Positions 16,743-23,996 of a stretch of 38,877 nt of DNA are shown piece after piece (within the stretch, counting starts at the first letter, position 1; each line of letters starts with the position of its first letter). Location: assembly GCA_022340515.1 (NCBI GenBank), contig JAJDNT010000086.1, forward strand, positions 1-38,877, given 5' to 3'. The notes under the pieces were generated by a model, which saw only the letters and a program-made list of their open reading frames with translations, was not told the origin of the DNA and ran no database searches. The stretch is from Deltaproteobacteria bacterium. GTDB lineage: Bacteria; Desulfobacterota; Syntrophobacteria; BM002. Position numbers and translations under genes: made by a program.

Positions 16743-17888
16743 ATGGCAACCACAGTAAAGATACCAATAAAAGATCAGAACCTGGTCAGTTCTTTACAGG
16801 ACTTTTTCAAGACAATGCTTCGGGACGGCGACATCACTGGCCTCATGGTTGCTCAACACCTGCCCATGAAGAGCTCTGTAATGCCCACGTTAGTCACGGA
16901 CCCGGACAAGCTCGATGCTGTCGATCCACTTGCACCCGTCTTTCCCATGAATGCAGCCAAAGTGGTTTCAAAGCTTACCAGAAAGCCTCTCGGGGGAAAG
17001 GTGGCAGTGGTGCTCCGCCCGTGTGAGATCAGGGCCTTTATCGAGTTGGTGAAACTGAAACAGGGCAGAGTAGATGACGTCGTCCTTATCGGGATTGATT
17101 GTCTGGGTGCCTACAGTAACGTCCACTATCCCGCCTTTGTTGGTGAAGACGGCATGGAGGCCACCGCGAGGTTTTACCGCAATATCCAAGAGGGCAAGGG
17201 AACGGCTTGCGATGGTTTTGATCTCTCGCCTGCCTGCAAGGCCTGCGAGTATCCCATAGCGGAAAACGCGGATGTGCTCATTGGCGTAGTGGGTATGGAC
17301 ATAAAAGATCATCTGCTGGCCAAGGCCAATACATCTCGTGGAGAGGATTTATTAGACAATCTCGGGCTATCTTCCACCGGTGAGCCAGAGCAAAGGAAAA
17401 AAGAGATCGAAAAGCTGGTGGCAGAACGCATTGCATATCGCGACCAGATGTTTGCCGAGACCAGTGAGGCCACAGCAGATCTGGAGAAGCTGGTTAATTA
17501 TCTCAGCAACTGTGTCAATTGTTACAACTGCCGGGTGGCTTGCCCTGTTTGCTATTGCAGAGAGTGCGTTTTTCTTACCGATGTCTTTGACCACGAACCG
17601 TCGCAATATCTGAGGTGGGCAAAGCGCAAGGGCATCCTGAAGATGCCCACAGACACGGTCTTTTTTCATTTAACCCGCATGGCTCACATGAGCACGGCGT
17701 GTATCGGCTGCGGCCAGTGTTCCAATGCCTGTCCCAATAATATACCGGTAATGGAGATTTTCCGAACCGTGGCACACCAGACGCAGAAGGCCTTTGATTA
17801 TGAAGCTGGACGTAGCCTGGATGACGAACCGCCACTGTCAATATTCCGGGAAGATGAATTCCAGGAGGTTGTGGCTAAGATGCATTAA
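16743..17888 (+). CDS. FrhB/FdhB-like iron-sulfur flavoprotein
   Basis: 381 residues. The N-terminal and middle part (about 45-240) resembles the F420-hydrogenase/formate dehydrogenase beta-subunit C-terminal domain (VAVVLRPCEIRAFIEL, VLIGIDCLG). The C-terminal part has a two-cluster ferredoxin arrangement: Cys257/260/263/267 with extra Cys270, 272 and 275, and Cys320/323/326/330. Similar bacterial proteins are often annotated as formate dehydrogenase beta subunit and occur in hdrA-mvhD clusters. It may pass electrons between the Hdr core and a donor enzyme encoded elsewhere, since no catalytic formate dehydrogenase gene is present. Ribosome site GGAGGGAA; 39 bases after mvhD. Confidence 0.85.
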   Translation: MATTVKIPIKDQNLVSSLQDFFKTMLRDGDITGLMVAQHLPMKSSVMPTLVTDPDKLDAVDPLAPVFPMNAAKVVSKLTRKPLGGKVAVVLRPCEIRAFIELVKLKQGRVDDVVLIGIDCLGAYSNVHYPAFVGEDGMEATARFYRNIQEGKGTACDGFDLSPACKACEYPIAENADVLIGVVGMDIKDHLLAKANTSRGEDLLDNLGLSSTGEPEQRKKEIEKLVAERIAYRDQMFAETSEATADLEKLVNYLSNCVNCYNCRVACPVCYCRECVFLTDVFDHEPSQYLRWAKRKGILKMPTDTVFFHLTRMAHMSTACIGCGQCSNACPNNIPVMEIFRTVAHQTQKAFDYEAGRSLDDEPPLSIFREDEFQEVVAKMH

Positions 17889-17915
17889 GTGTTCACGGCC
17901 GATGTCCGTGAACAC
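17889..17915. terminator. Perfect 10-bp hairpin at the stop of the FdhB-like gene
   Basis: GTGTTCACGG (17889-17898) and CCGTGAACAC (17906-17915) form a perfect stem with a 7-base loop, starting at the base after the stop codon. No T-run follows, so it may be an attenuator or an mRNA-end protecting structure within the operon. The geometry, 10-bp stem and 7-base loop right after the stop, equals that of the hairpin at 2920-2946. Confidence 0.4.
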
Positions 17916-18055
17916 GCATAGAGCATAGAGCATAGCGCAGAGCGTAAAGCCCTCGAGAAAAAGACGCTATGTGCTTTGTGCTCTGCGGTTCGTGGCGAAC
18001 GAAGTGAGCAAGAAATGCAACTGACAACTGACCACGGACAACTGACATCAAAGTT
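17916..18055. repeat. Word-repeat spacer upstream of the tandem hdrA
   Basis: GCATAGAGCATAGAGCATAG and GCGCAGAGCGTAAAGCC on the left are mirrored by GCTATGTGCTTTGTGCTCTG on the right, giving a loose dyad. Then comes CAACTGACAACTGACCACGG plus ACAACTGACATC. This is the most regular of the word-repeat spacers. No promoter was found, so the downstream gene is probably read through from upstream. Confidence 0.55.
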
Positions 18056-18105
18056 CACAGTTTCGATGAGATCTAACAACTCTTTCTGATAAGAGGGTCT
18101 TTACC

Positions 18106-21100
18106 ATGAGAAAAAAAATCGGGTCAGCTTTAGTAGTAGGCGCCGGAATCAGCGGTATCCGCTCCGCTTTGGATTTGGCAGAACTTGGCTACCAGGTCAA
18201 GCTCATTGACCGAGCACCGAACTTGGGAGGAACCCTGGCGCAGCTTGATTACCAATTTCCCACTGACCACTGTGGCATGTGCAAGATGCTGCCTCTGGTA
18301 GAACGGGATTCTGCTTCTCAGTTCTGCCTGCGCAAGGGGCTGTTCCATGAGAACATCGACATAATGCTTAACACTGAATTGGTGCAGATGGAGGGGGAGC
18401 CCGGCAAATTCGAGGTCACCTTGCGACAGAGACCTGCCGTAGTAGACCCGGAACTTTGCATTGGTTGCGGAGAATGTAGTCGTGTCTGCCCGGTGGAGGT
18501 TGCAGACGAGTTCAACGCTGGATTGGCCAAGAGAAAAGCGGTCTATTTGCCGGTACCTCACAATATTCCGAATAACTACGTGGTCGACTTGGACTCCTGC
18601 ACTTTGTGCGGCGAGTGCGAAAAGATTTGTCCAACTGGGGCAATCGATTTCCGCTGGGAAGCACGACGACAGTTTCGAATCCTGGTAGTGGATGATGAAC
18701 TCATTGTGCGTGATTCCCTCAAAGATTGGCTGATAGAGGAGGGATTTGATGTTGAAACAGCGGAGTCAGGCCCCGATGCTTTGGATAAGATTGCAAAACA
18801 GGCGTATCATCTGATGCTCCTTGACATTAAAATGCCGGAGATGGACGGGGTGGAAGTATTGAAGCGGTCCAAAGACATGCGGCCCGATCTTCCGGTGGTG
18901 ATGATGACCGCCTACGCTACGGTGGAAACCGCAGTGGAGGCCATGAAGATTGGAGCCCTTGACTATCTGATGAAACCCTTTGATCCGGATACGCTGGTTC
19001 CTTTGGTGATCAAACTCTACGAGAATCTAGAGCGGGCCGGGGAATTTACCATGGAAGTGGGGGCGGTTATTCTGGCCGCAGGCTTTGACTCTTTTGATCC
19101 TGCAGGAAAGGGCTCGAACACTTACGGGTACGGTGAGATTCCCAATGTGGTTACCAGCATCGAGTTCGAACGGATAGTGAGTGGTACCGGGCCCTATCAC
19201 GGGAAGCTCGTCCGTCCCAGCGATGGCAAAGAGATTCGCAAAGTCGCCTGGCTTCAATGTGTGGGCTCTAGGGACATGCATGCAGATGCGGACTACTGCT
19301 CTTCCGTCTGCTGTATGTTTTCCGTCAAAGAAGCGCTACTTGCCAAAGAGCGAAGCAATGGCCAGGTGGAAGCCACCATCTTCTATATGGATATGCGAAC
19401 TTTTGGCAAGGATTTCCAGCGCTATCGGGACAAGGCGGAAAAGGAGTACGGCGTTAGCTTTCAGAGGGGCAGAGTTCACTCGGTGGAGCTCAAGCAACTA
19501 GGTGGAGATCCGACAATTGTCTACATGGATATTGATGGAACGGCACATGAGGAGGTTTTTGACTTGGTGGTACTTGCCGCCGGCCAAAGACCACCCGCAG
19601 GGAGCGATCTTCTGGCGGAAATGACCGGAGTTGATTTAAATCAATGGGGGTTCTGCCAACTTCAGCCTTTCTCCTTGAGTTGTACCAGCCGAGATGGGGT
19701 ATACGCTGCCGGTTCCTTTTCGGGCCTCAGAGATATCTCCGAATCAGTAATTCAGGCTAGTTCCGCATCTTTGCAGGCGTCACGTCTAATTCACTCGAAG
19801 GGTGGAGGACTTGCCGAGGCCAGCGAATCAGAGGTTGCCTTCCGTGACGTCTCCAGAGAACCACCTCAGGTAATGGTGGCTCTCTGCACCTGCGGCGATA
19901 GTTTAGCCCAGGCAGCTCACCTAGATGAGGTGGAAGCTTTTGTCTCTGATCTTGACTACGTCAGCCAGGTCCATCGCTTTGAGAGTATCTGCACTCAAGA
20001 AGGTTGGAGTCAGCTGGAGGAGGCTATGGAAGAAAACGGAGCAAACCGTCTCCTCATTGGGGCCTGCATGCCCTATGTTTACACGAGGAAACTTCGCGAC
20101 CTGGGGGCAAAGATAGGACTAAATCCTGCGCTTATGGAGGTTGTGGATATACGGACTTCAGTGTTTCCTGGGAATAATTTCAGCCAGGAGCAGGCGAGCC
20201 GGGAGATTCGGCTGGCGCTGGCCATGGGAGTCGGCAAACTCAAGGGCATGGACCCTTCGCTCTCGGCCGCTACACCTATAGTCCAGAAGGCCCTGGTGGT
20301 GGGAGGAGGTATAGCCGGTATGACCTCGGCCCTGGGCATTGCTGAACATGGTTTTGAAGTCTTTTTGGTGGAAAAGGCGGAGGAACTCGGCGGTAATCTC
20401 CGACGTCTCTACCGGACCCTTGAGGGCAACCCACCTCAGGAACTCTTGGAGCAGACGATTTCCAAGATCCAAAAACATCCCAAGATTCACCTTTATACGA
20501 ATGCAAAGGTGCTCCATTCTCACGGTAGGGTTGGTTGCTTCATCACCACCATTGAGAAAGAAGACGGTTCAGGTGAAACTCTCGAGCATGGGGTGACAAT
20601 TCTGGCAACGGGAGGCAAGGAGGCCACTACCGAGTCCTACGGCTATGGCCAAAGTGAATCCATCGTTACCCAACACCAACTGGAGGAACAACTCCACTCA
20701 GGTCAGATAAATCCGGCCGAGTTGGGTGCAGTTGTCATGATCCAATGTGTGGACTCACGGGAAGAGCCGCGAAACTACTGCAGCAGGATATGCTGTAGTT
20801 CGGCACTGAAAAACTCCCTATATCTGAAAGAACAGAATCCAGAGATGAATGTTTATATTCTTTACCGGGATATTATGGCCTATGGGTTTATGGAGACGTA
20901 TTACACCCAGGCCCGGCAAGCAGGGGTGATTTTTATTCAGTACGACGTAGACAAGAAACCGAAGGTTACCGTAGAGAATGGCGGGGTCTCGACAGTTGTC
21001 ACTGATCCAATCCTAGGTCGGGAGGTGATGCTGGAGCCTGATTTACTGGTGCTCAGTACCGGTGTTGCTGCCGACGGTCAAGGGCAATTGGCAGAGATAT

Positions 21101-21537
21101 TCGGGGTGGAAACAAACCAGGATGGCTTTTTTCAGGAGGCGGAGTATAAATGGCGACCGGTGGATTTTCTCCAAGAAGGGATCTTCACCTGCGGTATGTG
21201 TCATTCCCCGCGGAACATCACCGAATCCATTGCCATGGCGGAAGCAACCGCACAGCGAGCCCTGAGAATTCTTGCCACCATGAGAGTAACTGCGGGCAGC
21301 ATAGTGGCTGAGGTGCGTCACGTTCTTTGCTCCCTTTGTGAGAAATGCATCGAGGCCTGTCCGTATGGTGCCAGGTGGCGAGATGACGACGAGGGCAAGA
21401 TCATGGTTGATGAGTTGAGCTGCCAGGGTTGTGGTTCCTGTGCGGCTGTTTGTCCCAACAGCGCCTCGGTGCTGCGGGGCTACCGGGACCAGCAGATATT
21501 TTCTGTCATCGAAGGAGCACTGGAAGAGATTTTTTAG
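18106..21537 (+). CDS. hdrA: Tandem HdrA with an inserted phospho-receiver domain
   Basis: 1143 residues. Half 1 lacks the HdrA N-terminal domain: FAD motif GAGISG (12-17), HCGMC (55-59), and 4Fe-4S motifs Cys118/121/124/128 and Cys165/168/171/175. Then comes a complete NtrC-like receiver at about 190-308: Asp196-Asp197, phospho-acceptor Asp240 (LLDIKMPEMDG), Thr268 (MMTAYAT) and Lys290 (MKPFD). The FAD fold resumes at 316 (EVGAVILAAGF, CVGSRD, YCSSVCC). Half 2 starts near 588 with an HdrA N-terminal domain (LCTCGDS), FAD motif GGGIAG (733-738), YCSRICC (891-897), and C-terminal 4Fe-4S motifs Cys1075/1078/1081/1085 and Cys1106/1109/1112/1116; it lacks the inner ferredoxin loop. Ribosome site AGAGGG. 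The receiver is in frame and has every key residue, so phosphorylation may control this subunit. Confidence 0.93.
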   Translation: MRKKIGSALVVGAGISGIRSALDLAELGYQVKLIDRAPNLGGTLAQLDYQFPTDHCGMCKMLPLVERDSASQFCLRKGLFHENIDIMLNTELVQMEGEPGKFEVTLRQRPAVVDPELCIGCGECSRVCPVEVADEFNAGLAKRKAVYLPVPHNIPNNYVVDLDSCTLCGECEKICPTGAIDFRWEARRQFRILVVDDELIVRDSLKDWLIEEGFDVETAESGPDALDKIAKQAYHLMLLDIKMPEMDGVEVLKRSKDMRPDLPVVMMTAYATVETAVEAMKIGALDYLMKPFDPDTLVPLVIKLYENLERAGEFTMEVGAVILAAGFDSFDPAGKGSNTYGYGEIPNVVTSIEFERIVSGTGPYHGKLVRPSDGKEIRKVAWLQCVGSRDMHADADYCSSVCCMFSVKEALLAKERSNGQVEATIFYMDMRTFGKDFQRYRDKAEKEYGVSFQRGRVHSVELKQLGGDPTIVYMDIDGTAHEEVFDLVVLAAGQRPPAGSDLLAEMTGVDLNQWGFCQLQPFSLSCTSRDGVYAAGSFSGLRDISESVIQASSASLQASRLIHSKGGGLAEASESEVAFRDVSREPPQVMVALCTCGDSLAQAAHLDEVEAFVSDLDYVSQVHRFESICTQEGWSQLEEAMEENGANRLLIGACMPYVYTRKLRDLGAKIGLNPALMEVVDIRTSVFPGNNFSQEQASREIRLALAMGVGKLKGMDPSLSAATPIVQKALVVGGGIAGMTSALGIAEHGFEVFLVEKAEELGGNLRRLYRTLEGNPPQELLEQTISKIQKHPKIHLYTNAKVLHSHGRVGCFITTIEKEDGSGETLEHGVTILATGGKEATTESYGYGQSESIVTQHQLEEQLHSGQINPAELGAVVMIQCVDSREEPRNYCSRICCSSALKNSLYLKEQNPEMNVYILYRDIMAYGFMETYYTQARQAGVIFIQYDVDKKPKVTVENGGVSTVVTDPILGREVMLEPDLLVLSTGVAADGQGQLAEIFGVETNQDGFFQEAEYKWRPVDFLQEGIFTCGMCHSPRNITESIAMAEATAQRALRILATMRVTAGSIVAEVRHVLCSLCEKCIEACPYGARWRDDDEGKIMVDELSCQGCGSCAAVCPNSASVLRGYRDQQIFSVIEGALEEIF

Positions 21538-21540
21538 CGA

Positions 21541-21607
21541 TCAGCTATGAGCTTGCAGCCGTCAGTCAGCCCAGAGCTGATTGCTGTTCACTGACAGCTG
21601 ACAGCTT
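21541..21607. repeat. Word-repeat spacer before hdrC
   Basis: TCAGCTATGAGCTTGCAGCC, GTCAGTCAGCCCAGAGCTGA and CACTGACAGCTGACAGCTTA make up a short block with several inverted CAGCTGA/TCAGCTG-like words. It belongs to the same style of spacer as the others in this window. Confidence 0.45.
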
Positions 21608-21627
21608 AACAAAGGAGACAATATCCC

Positions 21628-22194
21628 ATGAGCGAAGAAAAACGAGAAATAGCCGAGGGCCACACTGCGGAAGACTTAATGGCTTCCATCCGGGAAAACA
21701 TTCGCGCCTGCATGCAATGCGGCACTTGTACCGGATCCTGCGGTAGCGCTTTTGCCATGGATCTCACCCCTAGGCAAATGTGGCGGATGATTCAACTTGG
21801 CCTGGTAGATGAAATCCTTGCCAGCAGGACCTTTTCCCTTTGTTCAAGCTGCTATTATTGCACCTTGCGTTGTCCACGGGGCTTGCCCTTGACCGAGACC
21901 ATTCATGCTTTGAAGCAACTGGCTGTTGCCAAGGGATTAGCTGAAAAAAAGGGAGCCCGTTTCTATCAGACCTTTCTTGAAACAGTTAGACGCTATGGGC
22001 GGGTGAGGGAGATGGAGCTCATGGCCAGGTACTTCTTAATTATGAAGAGCCCGGTACTGCCTTTACGTTTTACCCCTTTGGGTATGAGGCTCATGATGAA
22101 AGGAAAAGTGTCCCCTGAAATGCCGAAATTTTTTGGGTCAGGGAAGTTGGACGCCATCTTTCGCAAAGTTAAAGAACTGGAGGCACGTTCATGA
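21628..22194 (+). CDS. hdrC: Heterodisulfide reductase subunit C-like protein
   Basis: 188 residues with two 4Fe-4S motifs: Cys28/31/34/38 (CMQCGTCTGSC) and Cys72/75/78/82 (CSSCYYCTLRC), the exact HdrC layout. The C-terminal half is helical and basic. HdrC carries electrons from HdrA to the HdrB active site. Ribosome site AAAGGAG. Its last four bases overlap the hdrB start (ATGA), so the two are translationally coupled. Confidence 0.95.
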   Translation: MSEEKREIAEGHTAEDLMASIRENIRACMQCGTCTGSCGSAFAMDLTPRQMWRMIQLGLVDEILASRTFSLCSSCYYCTLRCPRGLPLTETIHALKQLAVAKGLAEKKGARFYQTFLETVRRYGRVREMELMARYFLIMKSPVLPLRFTPLGMRLMMKGKVSPEMPKFFGSGKLDAIFRKVKELEARS

Positions 22195-23060
22195 AGTACT
22201 TTTATTACTCCGGATGTTCTTTGGAGGGCACAGCCATCGAGTATAACCTCTCCACCAAAGCTGTCATGCAAGCACTGGGAATAGAATTGATAGAATTAGA
22301 GGATTGGACCTGCTGTGGTGCCAGTGCGGCCGAGACAACCAGCGATCTTCTTTCAGTGGTTCTGCCGGCGCGCAATTTGGCCTTGGCTGCAAAAATGGGC
22401 ATGGACTGTGATTTCTTGATTCCTTGTAGTGCTTGCTACCTCAATCTCAGAAAGGTAGACGAAAGGTTAAACAGGGATGAGGGACTCCGAGACCAGATAA
22501 ATGAGGTGTTGCAGGAAGAGGAATTAAGCTACCAGGGAGGCATCAGATCTCGCCATTTGCTGGACGTGATTGCCACCGATATTGGTACAGATATGATTAA
22601 AGCCAAGGTAAATCACAAACTGTCAGGGCTGCGCATAGCTCCTTATTATGGTTGTCAGGCCTTGCGTCCTTACGGGGGCTATGACGACCCCGAAGAACCC
22701 CACTGCATGGAACCGTTAATTGAGGCTCTTGGCGCTGAAGTGTATCCTTGGTCCATGGGTGCCAAATGCTGCGGTGCCGGGCTGATGACCACCAAGAAAG
22801 AAATCGCCGTGGAACTAACGGGTGAACTGTTGAAGGCGGCAAAAGGGGCCGACTGTATTGCTACCGTGTGTCCCATGTGCCAAATGAATCTGGACAGCTA
22901 TCAAAAACAGGTGTCGCGGGCCAAGGGTGAAGATCTGAGAATTTCGGTGCTCTACCTCCCCCAGCTTATGGGGATTGCATTCGGTCTAGGGGAAGAAGCT
23001 CTCAAACTCAATCTCAACATGGCTTATACTGGCTCTTTGCAAGCTAAGCTCAGGCATTGA
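22191..23060 (+). CDS. hdrB: Heterodisulfide reductase subunit B-like protein
   Basis: 289 residues with two CCG domains: Cys9, Cys41-Cys42 (WTCCGAS), Cys79/Cys82; and Cys155, Cys193-Cys194 (AKCCGAG), Cys227/Cys230. Both sets appear complete, so two non-cubane 4Fe-4S clusters of the HdrB type are possible. In methanogens these clusters reduce the CoM-S-S-CoB disulfide; bacteria lack these cofactors in general, so the bacterial acceptor is unknown. It is the last gene of the operon, with a strong terminator 14 bases after the stop. Confidence 0.95.
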   Translation: MKYFYYSGCSLEGTAIEYNLSTKAVMQALGIELIELEDWTCCGASAAETTSDLLSVVLPARNLALAAKMGMDCDFLIPCSACYLNLRKVDERLNRDEGLRDQINEVLQEEELSYQGGIRSRHLLDVIATDIGTDMIKAKVNHKLSGLRIAPYYGCQALRPYGGYDDPEEPHCMEPLIEALGAEVYPWSMGAKCCGAGLMTTKKEIAVELTGELLKAAKGADCIATVCPMCQMNLDSYQKQVSRAKGEDLRISVLYLPQLMGIAFGLGEEALKLNLNMAYTGSLQAKLRH

Positions 23061-23073
23061 TTATGTTTTATCA

Positions 23074-23107
23074 GTGGGCGGGGTTTATCCTCGCCTACAT
23101 TTTTTTT
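23074..23107 (+). terminator. Intrinsic terminator of the kinase-Hdr operon
   Basis: GTGGGCGGGG (23074-23083), loop TTTAT, CCTCGCCTAC (23089-23098) forms a 10-bp GC-rich stem with two wobble pairs, and is followed by eight T residues (23100-23107). This is a textbook intrinsic terminator. The core GGGCGGGGTTTAT(C) word is repeated at 37411, so the hairpin may derive from a dispersed palindrome. Confidence 0.8.
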
Positions 23108-23111
23108 ATAG

Positions 23112-23136
23112 ACATATTACATAGTATGTGATATGT
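23112..23136. promoter_or_regulatory. Near-perfect palindrome, likely TetR-family operator
   Basis: ACATATTACATA (23112-23123), central G, TATGTGATATGT (23125-23136); 11 of 12 pairs match. It ends eight bases before the ATG of the TetR gene. A -35-like TAGACA (23109-23114) with a 17-base gap to TATGTG lies over it. Autorepression is the natural reading. Confidence 0.65.
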
Positions 23137-23143
23137 GTTTTCC

Positions 23144-23734
23144 ATGGCCTTGAAAGGTTGCAACAAAAAGGAAGCCCAAGGACGAGCGACCCACAAGAAG
23201 ATACTCATGGCTGCAACCGAACTGTTCGCCCGCCAAGGTTACCACAAGACCACCATTACAGACATTGCCCAAGCGGTCAATCTGACCTCAGGCGCTGTTT
23301 TCCATCACTTTCCATCCAAAGAAGCTTTGCTCGAGGCGGTAGTGGACTGGCTGGCCCGGGGCATCCAGATATATTCAGATTATCTCAACCGGGCGGAAAA
23401 GGGTTCACTAGCAGTGGCCCAGGGGGTTGTGGATATAATGTGCGAGCACTTTCGCCGGCAGCCAGAGGCGACGATCTGTCTGGCAGCACTGGCCACAGAA
23501 TTTGCTGGCAGCAGACATCCTATGGAAAAGCGACTAAAAGAGGTCTATGAAGACTTCATCGAGGCTTTTGCCCGAATACTGGAAAACCATCCAAAGATAA
23601 CAGACTCGCGGGCGGCTGCAACGGCTTTGATAGGGGCAGTGCAAGGTATTGCAGTTCAGGGTCTGTTGCAGGCTCCAGAACGCTCCATTGATCAGCTTGC
23701 TGACGGCTTTATGGGATTGTTGTCAGATTGGTAA
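23144..23734 (+). CDS. TetR-family transcriptional regulator
   Basis: 196 residues from ATG 23144. A GTG at 23135 would add three residues but lies inside the palindrome. The N-terminal helix-turn-helix is canonical (ILMAATELFARQGYHKTTITDIAQ, then SGAVFHHFPSKEALLEAVV). The C-terminal ligand domain resembles TetR proteins near fatty-acid genes. No Shine-Dalgarno is visible, so a very short or leaderless message is possible. It lies 262 bases before the Etf genes and is transcribed in the same direction. Likely targets are itself and the Etf/acyl-CoA ligase genes; the inducer may be an acyl-CoA, by analogy only. Confidence 0.9.
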   Translation: MALKGCNKKEAQGRATHKKILMAATELFARQGYHKTTITDIAQAVNLTSGAVFHHFPSKEALLEAVVDWLARGIQIYSDYLNRAEKGSLAVAQGVVDIMCEHFRRQPEATICLAALATEFAGSRHPMEKRLKEVYEDFIEAFARILENHPKITDSRAAATALIGAVQGIAVQGLLQAPERSIDQLADGFMGLLSDW

Positions 23735-23759
23735 GATTCTTGAATGTGATCTGGATGTG

Positions 23760-23885
23760 GGATTTTAGAAGGCATAGAGCAAAGGGCATTGGGCATAGAG
23801 TATGGAGGCAGGAGCTAGGAGCTAGAAGCAAGGAGTCAGAATCGAAATCCAGGTTTCAGTGTTCAGAGTTCAGGTTTCAGGTTTT
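23760..23885. repeat. Word-repeat spacer upstream of etfB
   Basis: GGCATAGAGCAAAGGGCATTGGGCATAGAGTATGG-like sequence, GGAGCTAGGAGCTAGAAGC, and CAGGTTTCAGTGTTCAGAG followed by TTCAGGTTTCAGGTTT. Several direct repeats (GGAGCTA twice, CAGGTTTCAG twice) are visible. No operator similar to the TetR palindrome was found in this spacer. Confidence 0.5.
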
Positions 23886-23996
23886 TTGATTTCTTTCCTG
23901 ATCCGCCTCAGGCGGAAAACCCGACACCTGGTACTTGGGGATGATAATAATAAACATAAATGGGCTAAAACCAGGTAGGCAGAAAGGAGAGATAAA

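Noticed and set aside
12769-23060. Class II benzoyl-CoA reductase (Bam) complex
   Set aside because: The HdrA-like and MvhD parts recall BamE/BamF, but there is no tungsten BamB subunit and no NuoEFG-like BamGHI genes.
12769-23060. FlxABCD-HdrABC complex
   Set aside because: No FlxA-D proteins are encoded; the NAD(P)H module here is a GltD fusion instead.
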